Below are positions 19,467 to 27,682 of a stretch of DNA of 64,000 bases, piece after piece. This DNA is from Rhodovulum steppense (lineage in GTDB: Bacteria; Pseudomonadota; Alphaproteobacteria; Rhodobacterales; Rhodobacteraceae): the NCBI RefSeq assembly GCF_004339675.1, contig NZ_SLVM01000003.1, positions 156,292 to 220,291 on the forward strand. Reading direction: 5' to 3'. The position numbers and the translations under genes were made by a program. The notes beneath the pieces are model-generated. The model was not told where the DNA came from. It saw only the letters and a list, made by a program, of their open reading frames with translations, and made no database searches. Every line of letters starts with the position of its first letter. Within the stretch, counting starts at the first letter, position 1.

Positions 19467-20753
19467 ATGGGCATCACGATCTTTTCCATCATGGTCGTCC
19501 TGCTGCTGCTGGGCTTTCCCATGATGATCCCGCTCATCATCGGCGCCTTCGTGGGGTTCGTCACGCTGTTCGGCGGCCTTTCCCAGCTGGAAACCATGAT
19601 CCAGCAGATGATGGCGGGGATCAGGCCCGCCTCGCTGATCGCGGTGCCGATGTTCATCTTCGCCGCCGACATCATGACGCGCGGCCAGTCGGCGGGGCGG
19701 CTGATCGACATGGTGATGGCCTTCGTCGGTCACCTGAGGGGCGGGCTGGCGATTTCCACCGCCAGCGCCTGCACCATGTTCGGCGCGGTCTCGGGGTCCA
19801 CGCAGGCGACCGTGGTGGCCATCGGCGGGCCGCTCAGGCCGCGGATGCAGAAGGCGGGCTATGGCGACAGCTTCATCCTGGCGCTGATCGTGAACGCCTC
19901 CGACATCGCCTTTCTGATCCCGCCCTCCATCGGGATGATCATCTATGGCGTGGTGTCGAACACCTCGATTGCCGAACTGTTCATCGCGGGGATCGGGCCG
20001 GGGCTGCTGATCCTGGTGCTGTTCTCGATCTATTCCTGGATCTACGCGGTGCGCAACGACGTGCCGACCGAGGAACGGGCCGACTGGGGCACACGCCTGC
20101 GCGCGGTGCGCGGCGCGCTCTGGCCGCTGGGCTTTCCGGCGATCATCATCGGCGGCATCTATGGCGGCATCTTCAGCCCGACCGAGGCGGCCGCGGCCTG
20201 CGTGCTTTACGCGATCATCCTGGAAATGGTCGTGTTCCGCGAGCTTGACCTTGCCGGCCTCTACCGCACGGCCAAGTCCACCGGGCTGATCACCGCGGTC
20301 GTGTTCATCCTGGTCGCGGCGGGGGCGGCGTTTTCCTGGGTGATCTCGTTCGCGCAGATCCCGCAGGCGATCCTGTCGGGCGTCGGAATCGACGAGATGG
20401 GACAGATCGGCGTGCTGTTCGTCATCTCGATCGCCTTCTTCATCGGCTGCATGTTCGTCGATCCCATCGTGGTGATCCTGATCCTGGTGCCGATCTTCGC
20501 CCCGGTGGTCAGTTCGGTCGGGCTGGACCCGGTGCTGGTCGGCACGCTCATCGTGCTGCAGGTGGCCATCGGGTCGGCCACGCCGCCCTTTGGATGCGAT
20601 ATCTTCACCGCCATCGCGGTCTTCAAGCGGCCCTACTGGGAGGTGATCCGCGGCACGCCGCCCTTCATCGTGATCCTGCTTTGCGTGTCGGTCGCGCTGA
20701 TCTTCTTCCCGCAGATCGCGCTGTTCCTGCGCGACCTCGCCTTCGACAAGTGA
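19467..20753 (+). CDS. teaC: TRAP transporter large permease, TeaC/DctM type
   Basis: A 428-residue membrane protein with about 12 hydrophobic segments, starting IFSIMVVLLLLGFPMMIPL. DctM features include SGSTQATVVAIGGPLRP (sodium-site re-entrant loop region, residues about 109-125), FLIPPSIGMIIYG and SATPPFGCDIFTAIAVFKRP near residue 375. It uses a sodium gradient to import the solute captured by TeaA. Length is normal. It is followed after 34 bp by the UspA-type regulator gene, as in the Halomonas teaABCD operon. Confidence 0.92.
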   Translation: MGITIFSIMVVLLLLGFPMMIPLIIGAFVGFVTLFGGLSQLETMIQQMMAGIRPASLIAVPMFIFAADIMTRGQSAGRLIDMVMAFVGHLRGGLAISTASACTMFGAVSGSTQATVVAIGGPLRPRMQKAGYGDSFILALIVNASDIAFLIPPSIGMIIYGVVSNTSIAELFIAGIGPGLLILVLFSIYSWIYAVRNDVPTEERADWGTRLRAVRGALWPLGFPAIIIGGIYGGIFSPTEAAAACVLYAIILEMVVFRELDLAGLYRTAKSTGLITAVVFILVAAGAAFSWVISFAQIPQAILSGVGIDEMGQIGVLFVISIAFFIGCMFVDPIVVILILVPIFAPVVSSVGLDPVLVGTLIVLQVAIGSATPPFGCDIFTAIAVFKRPYWEVIRGTPPFIVILLCVSVALIFFPQIALFLRDLAFDK

Positions 20754-20787
20754 CCGCGCCCGCAACGTCGCGACGAAAGGAGGACGC

Positions 20788-21225
20788 ATGTTCAAGTCCA
20801 TTCTCGCCCCCTTCGACGGGTCGGAGAACGGCAAGCGCGCGCTGCAGAAGGCGGCAGAGCTTGCCCTGCTATGTCACGCGCCCTTGTCGATCCTGACGGT
20901 ATACCGCCATCACTCGATGCTCGAGGCGTCGCTGTCGATGGTGCGCAAGGACGAGCCGGGAAACCTGGACGACGTCATGCGCGGCCATGCAAGGGAGGTC
21001 GCCGAACTGGGCAAGCAGATCCTGCGCGAGGCCGGGGTCGAGGCGCCGCGCGCCTTCGTCAAATCGGGGCCGACCGCGCGAACCATCGTGCGTTTCGCCG
21101 CGGACCATGGCCACGATGTCATCGTGATCGGCAGCCGCGGCATGGGCTCGATCGAGGATTACCTTCTGGGCAGCGTGTCCCACAAGGTGACGGGCATGGC
21201 GCGCTGCCCGGTGCTGGTCGTCTGA
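20788..21225 (+). CDS. teaD: Universal stress protein, TeaD-like regulator of the TRAP transporter
   Basis: A 145-residue UspA-fold protein with an intact ATP-binding motif near the C-terminus: GSRGMGSIEDYLLGSVS (G-x2-G-x9-G-S) and the closing CPVLVV strand. TeaD in Halomonas binds ATP and down-regulates ectoine import by TeaABC. The gene lies directly behind teaC with AAAGGAGG before its start, supporting the same role here. Cytoplasmic, probably dimeric. Confidence 0.85.
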   Translation: MFKSILAPFDGSENGKRALQKAAELALLCHAPLSILTVYRHHSMLEASLSMVRKDEPGNLDDVMRGHAREVAELGKQILREAGVEAPRAFVKSGPTARTIVRFAADHGHDVIVIGSRGMGSIEDYLLGSVSHKVTGMARCPVLVV

Positions 21226-21336
21226 GTCCGGCACGACCCTCGGCGAGGATTGAGTTCCCGGTCGATCCGGCCGATAAGAAGACATTCGAGAAATCCGGCG
21301 GAAAGGCGACCGCACATGTCGCGGGCGGCTCAGGAC

Positions 21337-21480
21337 ATGAGCGATCTGTTCAAGGAACTCGACGACTGCCCGACACCGATCGGGGCGCCGGGAATGCGTC
21401 GCCGCCGTGACCTTCGACACCCGCTGACCGGGCGGGGCTTCACCCGGACGGTCGATCTGGCAAGGGCAGCGGCGGCATGA
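21337..21480 (+). pseudogene. N-terminal remnant of a spermidine-synthase-like protein
   Basis: Forty-seven codons beginning SDLFKELDDCPTPIG...MRRRRDL resemble the first ~27 residues of a ~230-residue spermidine-synthase/methyltransferase-like family common in Rhodobacterales. The rest of the family (the KLGDEFLMSS block and following) is absent and the frame continues into unrelated residues (HPLTGRGFTRTVDL) before stopping. I recall the family from memory and could not align it. It overlaps the next gene by 4 bp, so it could be a retained small leader gene instead. Confidence 0.4.
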
Positions 21481-22160
21481 CGCCTGCTGGTCCCGATAGG
21501 GCGGTCGCCCTTCGACCCCAGGCCTGCCCGGTCTGCGCCGCTGCGGGCGCGCCTTTCCTGTCGATCGAGGGGCGGGACTATTTTCGCTGTCCGGCCTGCG
21601 ACGTGCGGTACCTGCACCCGGCACAGCGGCCCGGGCGAGAGGCGGAACAGGCGCATTACCTTTGTCACGAAAACCACCCCGACGATCCCGGCTACCGCCG
21701 GTTCCTGTCCAGGCTGGCCGATCCGCTGATCGCGCGGCTTGCGCCCGGGGCAAGCGGGCTGGACTATGGCTGCGGGCCGGGCCCGGCGCTGGCAGCCATG
21801 CTGTGCGAGGCGGGGCATCGGGTGGCCCTTTACGATCCGTTCTTCGCACCCGATCCGGCGCCGCTGGCGGCCACATACGATTTCGTCACCTGCACCGAGG
21901 TGGCCGAACATTTCCACCGCCCCGCGCAGGAATTCGACCGCCTGCGCGCGTTGGTCCGCCCCGGCGGCTGGCTGGCATTGATGACCTGTTTCCAGACCGA
22001 AGATGCGCGTTTCGCGGCCTGGCACTACCGCAAGGATCCCACCCATGTCGTGTTCTACCGGGAAGAGACGTTCCGGCGTCTCGCGGCGACCTGGGGCTGG
22101 GCCTGCGAGGTGCCGGTGAAGGATGTCGCGCTGCTGCGACGCCCCGGGGCGGGCGCATGA
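21477..22160 (+). CDS. Class I SAM methyltransferase with N-terminal zinc ribbon
   Basis: A 227-residue protein. Residues about 17-42 hold two CxxC pairs (CPVCAAAG... and FRCPACDVRY), a likely zinc ribbon. The methyltransferase domain follows, with SAM motif I GLDYGCGPGPALAA (about 92-105), CTEVAEHF (motif IV region) and LVRPGGWLALMT (motif VI). The zinc-ribbon/COG2227 type methylates small molecules, lipids or sugars in known cases. It is translationally coupled to the Hen1-like methyltransferase downstream (ATGA). Substrate unknown. Confidence 0.8.
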   Translation: MTPAGPDRAVALRPQACPVCAAAGAPFLSIEGRDYFRCPACDVRYLHPAQRPGREAEQAHYLCHENHPDDPGYRRFLSRLADPLIARLAPGASGLDYGCGPGPALAAMLCEAGHRVALYDPFFAPDPAPLAATYDFVTCTEVAEHFHRPAQEFDRLRALVRPGGWLALMTCFQTEDARFAAWHYRKDPTHVVFYREETFRRLAATWGWACEVPVKDVALLRRPGAGA

Positions 22161-22765
22161 CCACCTGGCTGCACGAGGAACGGCTGTGCGCCGTACAGGC
22201 GATGGTGCGCGACAGCGGGGCGCGGCGGGTGCTGGATCTTGGCTGCGGCGAGGGGGATCTGTTCCTCCGGCTAGCGACGGAACCCCATGTCGCGGAACTG
22301 GTGGGCCTGGATATCTGCGCCGCGTCGCTGGACCGGCTGCGCCGACGGCTTGCGGCCTGCGAAATGCGGGGGCCGCGCATCGACCTGCGCCATGCCTCGA
22401 TGACCGAGCCCTCGGCCGATCTGGCAGGCTTCGACTGCGCCCTGCTGGTCGAGACGATCGAGCATGTCGATCCCGGTCACCTGTCGCGGCTGGAACACGC
22501 CCTGTTTCGCAGGATGCAGCCCGCGACCGTGGTGATCACCACCCCGAATGCCGAGTTCAACCCGCTGCTGGGCGTGCCGACGCACCGCTTTCGCCATCCC
22601 GGGCACCGCTTCGAATGGGACCGCGCCCGGTTCCGCGCCTGGTGCGCCCGCGCCGCTGCGACGGCGGGCTATAGCGTCGCGGTTCAAGACATCGGTGGGT
22701 GCCATCCCGATCTGGGCGGAGCCAGCCAGATGGCCGTGTTCCGCTGCGGTAAGAACGCGGCCTGA
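22157..22765 (+). CDS. Stand-alone Hen1-type RNA 3'-terminal 2'-O-methyltransferase domain
   Basis: A 202-residue SAM methyltransferase. Motif I is VLDLGCGEGDLFLRLA (residues 25-40). The defining Hen1 metal site is present: ETIEHV (Glu99, Glu102, His103) and GHRFEWDR (His150), plus TTPNAEFN between them. In Hen1 these four residues bind Mg2+/Mn2+ and position the 3'-terminal ribose for 2'-O-methylation. Bacterial Hen1 usually has an extra N-terminal ligase-activating domain and a Pnkp partner; both are absent, giving only the catalytic domain. The coupled zinc-ribbon methyltransferase is upstream. A small-molecule substrate is also possible. Confidence 0.75.
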   Translation: MTTWLHEERLCAVQAMVRDSGARRVLDLGCGEGDLFLRLATEPHVAELVGLDICAASLDRLRRRLAACEMRGPRIDLRHASMTEPSADLAGFDCALLVETIEHVDPGHLSRLEHALFRRMQPATVVITTPNAEFNPLLGVPTHRFRHPGHRFEWDRARFRAWCARAAATAGYSVAVQDIGGCHPDLGGASQMAVFRCGKNAA

Positions 22766-23203
22766 ACGACGCCGGATGACAGGATCGAAAGACGCGAGGG
22801 CCGAAGACCAGGCTCGGTTGACTGACTGCCTGAACCACATCGACGCCAACCCGGCCGGGATGGGCGCGCGCCGGTCTCGTCGTTGGTTCATGTCTGCGGG
22901 TTCGGCCCCGAGCGATACGGCGCGCCCGCAGGCACCGTTCCCGGCGGTCCGACGCTGCGTACGCGGGCGACTGCCGGGCGGGCTGTCCCGCAATCGTCTG
23001 CGCATTTGCGCGGCGACTGGCGGGATGGTGGACAAACCTGCCTGAAACTCCTATGTACGGGCGCGGGGCGATCCCGATGCATACTTTCGTATGCCGGTCA
23101 TTCGATCGCATTAATCATAAATCAATGATGTTCCGGCACATCGTCTGCAACTGACGTGGCGGATGGGCCGCGGACACTGAAATTTGAAGAAAAAGGACAC
23201 CAC
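22766..23203. other. 438-bp region without a supported gene; dyads before the next gene
   Basis: Open frames here have no family features or ribosome sites. Near the right end are two short dyads: GCATAC-TTTC-GTATGC at 23079-23094 and, within the AT-rich block about 23110-23130, ATCAT...ATGAT arms. They precede the small gene at 23204 and probably mark its promoter/operator region. Confidence 0.4.
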
Positions 23204-23458
23204 ATGACACTCAAGGTCGATATTCAGCAAAAAGGGCACGAACTTGTCGGCAAGGGCACGATCGACGGGATCGTGCCGTTCTATTTCAAGGATCAGGGGC
23301 ATCGCTGGATGGTCCGGATCGGTCGGCACTGGACGCTGAAGGAGCAGGAAACGCCGAACGCGCCCGGCCCGTCGATCGCCTCCTCGCGCAGCAAGATGTA
23401 CTGGGCCATCGCGCAGTATCGGAACCAGTCGCGGGACCGGGCTGTCGGCGTGGCGTGA
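23204..23458 (+). CDS. Small basic protein, hypothetical
   Basis: An 84-residue protein starting MTLKVDIQQKGHELVGKGT with AAAAGGACAC just upstream. Beta-rich, strongly basic, with several aromatic residues (FYFKDQGHRWMVRIGRHWTLK) suggesting a small nucleic-acid-binding or SH3-like barrel in the first 50 residues. The C-terminal part (SSRSKMYWAIAQYRNQSRDR) is basic and probably helical. I do not recognise the family. Codon usage fits the surrounding genes and the start is well supported, so it is probably real. Confidence 0.6.
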   Translation: MTLKVDIQQKGHELVGKGTIDGIVPFYFKDQGHRWMVRIGRHWTLKEQETPNAPGPSIASSRSKMYWAIAQYRNQSRDRAVGVA

Positions 23459-23667
23459 CGGCTTCCCCGCACTGCCCTCCGGCCCGGGAGATCTGAACGG
23501 AGCCCTCCGAAGGCAGGCCAGGCATCGGCGCAGGGTTCGGCCCGGCACCTTGCCTCTTTACCAGACCGATGCCACGATGACGATCTGCCGGACAGGGGGC
23601 GGTACGCATGGCTGCATGCGGACCGTGCGTCTGTTGCGACCCGCCGATCCCACTGGACCTTCAACGG

Positions 23668-24885
23668 ATGCTCGATTTTCTGCGCGCGAACCTGCGCTGG
23701 CTTGGGGCGGGGTTCCTGCTGACCTTCGCCTCGGCCTTCGGACAGACCTGGTTCATCTCGCTTTTCGCCGGTGCGATCAAGGAGGCGCACGGGCTGACCG
23801 ATGGCAGCTGGGGCGGGCTTTACACCCTCGCCACGCTGGCGGCGGCGGCACTGATGTTCTGGCGCGGTGCGCTGGCCGATACCGTGCCGCTGTCCCGGCT
23901 TGCCCCCGCCACGACCGTCGTTTTCGCCTGCGCGGCACTGGCGATGGCCTGGTCGCCCTCGATCTGGGTGCTGCTGGCATCGCTTTTCGTGCTGCGGTTT
24001 TGTGGGCAGGGCATGTTCAGCCATATTGCAATGACGGCGATGGGCCGGTGGTTCGAGGCGCGGCGCGGCCAGGCCGTGTCGATCGCCAATCTCGGCCACC
24101 CGGTCGGCGAGGCGGCGCTGCCCGTCGCCACGGTGCTGGTGATCGGCGCGATCGGCTGGCGGCCGACATGGGTCCTGGTGGCCGCGATCCTCGCCTTGGT
24201 GCTGGCCCCCGTGCTGGCGCTGCTGCTGTCCGAGAGCCGCGCGCCGCAGGGCGTGGCCCGCGCCGCGGCCAGCACCGGGCTTGAGGGGCGCCACTGGCAG
24301 CGGCGCGACGCGGTGCGGCACTGGCTGTTGCCTGCGCTGGTGCCGGTGCTGCTGACGCCCGGATTCATCGGAACGGTGGTTTTCTTCCATCAGGTGCATG
24401 TGGCCGGGGTGAAGGGATGGACGCTGGTCGACATGGCACCCGGCTATTCGGCCTTCGCGGTGACGACGGTGGTGTTCGCCTTCGCCTCGGGCTGGCTCGC
24501 CGACCGGTTCGGGCCGCATCGTCTGCTGCCGGTGCTGTTGCTGCCGACCGGGCTCGGCGTCGCGTTGATCGGCCCTGCCGACAGCGTGGCCGTCTGGTAT
24601 GTCGTGCTCGCCGTGATCGGTATGACGCAGGGTATGTCCAGCGCGCTGTGGGGCACGCTGCTGCCCTTCGTCTATGGCACGCAGAATCTGGGGGCGATCC
24701 GCGCGATGGCGACCACGATCATGGTGGTGTCCACCGCCATCGGCCCGGGGATCACCGGCGTCCTGATCGACCGGGGCATCGACTTCCCCACCCAGAGCCT
24801 GTTCATGGGCGGCTGGTGCATGGCTCTTGCGCTGGGATGCCTTGCCATCGAGCGGCGGCTGAGCAGCGAACTGGCGCGATACTGA
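23668..24885 (+). CDS. Major facilitator superfamily transporter
   Basis: A protein of 405 residues from this start with twelve hydrophobic segments. The MFS loop motif 2-3 is altered (WRGALADTVPLSR) and the loop 8-9 copy is clear (GWLADRFGPHRLL, about residue 275). It resembles monocarboxylate/oxalate-type or NarK-distant MFS members (SLFAGAIKEAHGLTDGSWGGLYT). An ATG at 23608 has a better ribosome site (GGGGGCGG) and would add twenty cysteine-rich residues; start is uncertain. It stands alone; cargo is unknown. Confidence 0.85.
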   Translation: MLDFLRANLRWLGAGFLLTFASAFGQTWFISLFAGAIKEAHGLTDGSWGGLYTLATLAAAALMFWRGALADTVPLSRLAPATTVVFACAALAMAWSPSIWVLLASLFVLRFCGQGMFSHIAMTAMGRWFEARRGQAVSIANLGHPVGEAALPVATVLVIGAIGWRPTWVLVAAILALVLAPVLALLLSESRAPQGVARAAASTGLEGRHWQRRDAVRHWLLPALVPVLLTPGFIGTVVFFHQVHVAGVKGWTLVDMAPGYSAFAVTTVVFAFASGWLADRFGPHRLLPVLLLPTGLGVALIGPADSVAVWYVVLAVIGMTQGMSSALWGTLLPFVYGTQNLGAIRAMATTIMVVSTAIGPGITGVLIDRGIDFPTQSLFMGGWCMALALGCLAIERRLSSELARY

Positions 24886-25101
24886 CCGGCGCATCATGCG
24901 AGTCCGCCCGTGGCGCCGCCGGGGTGGCCATGCCGCCGAACTTGATGTTAGACTTGCCGCAACGAACGGAAAACGAGTGCGGGGGACGTGCCGCCACCCA
25001 TCATGCGGCCCCAGATCATCCGGGCCGCCCCGACTTCGACAAATCGGTCGAACGGCACAGCGTCCTTGCCGCACTCATGACCGGGTGACGGGAGGAGGAA
25101 C

Positions 25102-25515
25102 ATGTTCTCCAGGATTGTGGTTCCGGTGGATCTGGCCCATCTCAACAGGCTCGACAAGGTTCTGAGCGTCTCGGCCGACCTGGCCGGGCTTTATGACGTG
25201 CCGATCATCTATGTCGGCGTGGCCAGCACCGTGCCCGACGAGGTCTCTCGCACACCGGAGGAATATGCCGGAAAACTTGAGGCATTCGCGGCCGCGCAGG
25301 CCAGGGCTCACGGCATCGAGGCCATGTCCCACCCGCTGGCCAGCGCCGATCCGCAGGGCGATCTGAACAGGATCCTGCGCACCGCCATTGACACGCTGGG
25401 CGCCGACCTCGTCGTGATGGCCTCGCATGCGCCCAACTGGCTTGACTGGCTGCTGGCCTCGCATGGCGGCAGCGTGGCCGAACACAGCCATGCCTCGGTC
25501 TTCGTCGTCCGCTGA
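25102..25515 (+). CDS. Universal stress protein paired with BCCT transporter
   Basis: A 137-residue UspA-fold protein: FSRIVVPVDLAHLNRLDKVL at the start, GADLVVMASHAPNWLDWLLASHGGSVAEHS and closing SVFVVR strand. The ATP-binding G-x2-G-x9-G-S motif is degenerate here (SHAPNWLDWLLASHGGS), so it may not bind ATP, unlike the TeaD-like protein. It lies 43 bp upstream of a BCCT transporter in the same direction, with GGAGGAGG before the start. It probably modulates that transporter. Confidence 0.85.
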   Translation: MFSRIVVPVDLAHLNRLDKVLSVSADLAGLYDVPIIYVGVASTVPDEVSRTPEEYAGKLEAFAAAQARAHGIEAMSHPLASADPQGDLNRILRTAIDTLGADLVVMASHAPNWLDWLLASHGGSVAEHSHASVFVVR

Positions 25516-25558
25516 GCCGATCCGGACCCCGCACAGGGAACACGAGAGGGATAACCGC

Positions 25559-27256
25559 ATGAGCGACACACGAACCGGCGCATCTGGCCAGGACAGCGAA
25601 AAACCCGAGCTCGAGGTCGCCGCAGAGGAAAGCCCCGATGTCGAGCCGATCCCCGAACCGGAGGGACCGACCGAAGTCATCGAGACCGATTACGAGATCG
25701 GGCAGGACAATGTCGAACGGAGCTGGACGCTGAGCTTCGATATCCACCAGGTGGTGTTCACCTGGTCGGCGCTGGCAATCATGGCCTTCATCGTGCTGAC
25801 GCTGGCGTTGCAGACCGAAATCGAACCCTTCTTCACCGGCCTGCGGAACTGGCTGACCGGCAATCTCGACTGGTTCTTCTTGCTGTCGGGCAACATCTTC
25901 GTCATCGTCTGCCTGGTGCTGATCGTGACGCCGCTGGGCAGGATCCGCCTGGGCGGCCCCGAGGCGACGCCGGATTACGGCTATATCGGCTGGTTCTCGA
26001 TGCTGTTTGCCGCGGGGATGGGCATCGGGCTGATGTTCTTCGGCGTGTCCGAACCGCTGAGCCATTATTCCTCGGCCTTCGGCGGCATAAGTGTGGGCGA
26101 GGATGGCGCGCGCACCGACTGGGCGCCGCTAGGCGGCGCCGAGGGCAACGTGGCCGAGGCGACGCGGCTGGGCATGGCCGCGACCATCTTTCACTGGGGT
26201 CTGCATCCCTGGGCGATCTATGCGGTGGTGGCACTGGCGCTGGCCTTGTTCAGCTATAACAAGGGGCTACCGCTGACACTGCGCTCGGCCTTCTATCCGA
26301 TCTTCGGCGACCGGGTCTGGGGCTGGCCAGGCCACATCATCGACATTCTCGCGGTGTTCGCCACCATCTTCGGGCTGGCGACCTCTCTGGGGATCGGGGC
26401 GCAGCAGGCGGCGGCCGGGCTGGACTATCTGTTCGGTCTGGGCACCGGCGAGGCGACGCTGGTGTTCCTGATCATCTTCATCACCGCCATCGCACTGGTC
26501 TCGATCGTGCGTGGCCTCGATGGCGGGGTGAAGGTGCTGTCCGAGATCAATATCGCGCTGGCCGCGGCGCTGCTGCTGTTCATCATCCTTGCCGGTCCGA
26601 CCGTCGAGATCGTCACCGGGTTCTTCGCCAATCTCGGCGCCTATGGGCAATACCTGCCAGCGCTTTCGATGCCCTTCGGTCGCGAGGATGCCAATTTCGC
26701 GCAAGGCTGGACGGCCTTCTACTGGGCCTGGTGGATCAGCTGGTCGCCTTTTGTCGGCATGTTCATCGCACGCGTCAGCCGTGGCCGCACGGTGCGCGAG
26801 TTCCTGATCGCCGTGCTGATCGTGCCGACGCTGTTGTCCGTTCTGTGGATGACCGCGCTGGGCGGCACAGCGATTTCCCAGGTGGTGAATTACGGCGTCA
26901 CCGCCGTGCAGGACGCCGCGCTGGAACTGAAGCTCTTCGAAATGCTGGCCGGCCTGCCGCTGACGGCGATCACCTCCTTCGTGGGGATCGTGCTGGTGCT
27001 GGTCTTCTTCATCACGTCGTCGGATTCGGGCTCGCTGGTGATCGACACGATCGCGGCGGGGGGCAAGATCAACGCGCCCGTCGTTCAGCGGGTGTTCTGG
27101 GCCATCGTCGAGGGGCTGGTGGCGATCGCACTGCTGCTCGGTGGCGGGCTGATCGCGTTGCAGGCGATGGCGGTCTCGACCGGCCTGCCCTTCACGCTGG
27201 TCCTGCTGGCCGCCTGCTATGCCATCATCCGCGGCCTGATGAACGAGCCACGCTGA
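25559..27256 (+). CDS. BCCT family transporter (glycine betaine/choline/carnitine type)
   Basis: A 565-residue protein with a long acidic cytosolic N-terminus (residues 1-55) and about twelve transmembrane helices. The BCCT core signature is clear: GAGMGIGLMFFGVSEP-like segment at residues about 150-165, FHWGLHPWAIYA, and the tryptophan-rich substrate box WTAFYWAWWISWSPFVGMFIARVSRGRT (about 380-407). The glycine stretch reads AAGMGIGLMFFGVSEP, the sodium-type variant. It imports a quaternary-amine or ectoine-type osmolyte. It follows the UspA gene and is closed by a hairpin. Confidence 0.92.
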   Translation: MSDTRTGASGQDSEKPELEVAAEESPDVEPIPEPEGPTEVIETDYEIGQDNVERSWTLSFDIHQVVFTWSALAIMAFIVLTLALQTEIEPFFTGLRNWLTGNLDWFFLLSGNIFVIVCLVLIVTPLGRIRLGGPEATPDYGYIGWFSMLFAAGMGIGLMFFGVSEPLSHYSSAFGGISVGEDGARTDWAPLGGAEGNVAEATRLGMAATIFHWGLHPWAIYAVVALALALFSYNKGLPLTLRSAFYPIFGDRVWGWPGHIIDILAVFATIFGLATSLGIGAQQAAAGLDYLFGLGTGEATLVFLIIFITAIALVSIVRGLDGGVKVLSEINIALAAALLLFIILAGPTVEIVTGFFANLGAYGQYLPALSMPFGREDANFAQGWTAFYWAWWISWSPFVGMFIARVSRGRTVREFLIAVLIVPTLLSVLWMTALGGTAISQVVNYGVTAVQDAALELKLFEMLAGLPLTAITSFVGIVLVLVFFITSSDSGSLVIDTIAAGGKINAPVVQRVFWAIVEGLVAIALLLGGGLIALQAMAVSTGLPFTLVLLAACYAIIRGLMNEPR

Positions 27257-27265
27257 CGCAACGCC

Positions 27266-27291
27266 CCTTCGCCGCCCTCCGGCGGCGAAGG
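27266..27291 (+). terminator. Stem-loop after BCCT gene
   Basis: CCTTCGCCGCC and GGCGGCGAAGG form an 11-bp perfect stem with a 4-base loop, 10 bp after the stop. No T-run follows. Confidence 0.65.
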
Positions 27292-27348
27292 CCCCCAGAC
27301 CGGTCGCGCTGCGGGAAAGAGGTTGCGAAAATCTGTCCATAACCCAAA

Positions 27349-27360
27349 ATATGTGCATAT
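27349..27360. promoter_or_regulatory. Candidate ArsR operator
   Basis: ATATG-TG-CATAT is an inverted repeat in an AT-rich pocket, 26 bp before the arsR start and followed by a second CCGCATAA half-site. ArsR/SmtB repressors bind such AT-rich dyads over their own promoters, so this is the likely autoregulatory site. Confidence 0.5.
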
Positions 27361-27385
27361 CCGCATAAGCGCAGAAGTCGTCGCC

Positions 27386-27682
27386 ATGCCCCTTGCCGTC
27401 CTGTCCGCCCTTTCCGAACCGACCCGCCTTGGGGCGATGGCGATCCTGTCGGATGGCGGCGAGCATTGCGTCTGCGAATTGATGGCCCGGCTGGAGGCCA
27501 CGCAAAGCCGGATGTCGCGCCACATGAAGGTGCTGAAACTGGCGGGCCTCGTGGTGGACCGGCGCGATGCGCAATGGGTGCGCTACCGGCTGAACCCCGA
27601 TCTTGCACCCGAACTTGGCGCCATCGTCACCGCCGCGCTGGCCGCGGCCGCGCAGGACAGCCCCGAAAGGAAGGTCGCATGA
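27386..27682 (+). CDS. arsR: ArsR/SmtB family metalloregulator
   Basis: A 98-residue winged-helix repressor. It has the arsenic-type metal motif HCVCELM (Cys at about residues 31 and 33), equivalent to the ELCVCDL site that binds As(III)/Sb(III), and the recognition helix TQSRMSRHMKVLKLAGLV with the wing DRRDAQWVRYRL. ATG at 27386 gives the normal length and family N-terminus (PLAVLSALSEPTRL). It overlaps the permease gene by ATGA and is preceded by the AT-rich dyad. It likely represses the arsR-permease-thioredoxin operon until arsenite appears. Confidence 0.9.
   Translation: MPLAVLSALSEPTRLGAMAILSDGGEHCVCELMARLEATQSRMSRHMKVLKLAGLVVDRRDAQWVRYRLNPDLAPELGAIVTAALAAAAQDSPERKVA

Noticed and set aside
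18678..20834. 718-residue antisense frame over the tea genes
   Set aside because: Low-complexity Asp/His/Arg translation typical of the complement of membrane-protein codons.
22787..23045. Possible small gene between hen1-like and the 84-residue protein
   Set aside because: No ribosome site, no hydrophobic or secondary pattern, and arginine-rich translation.
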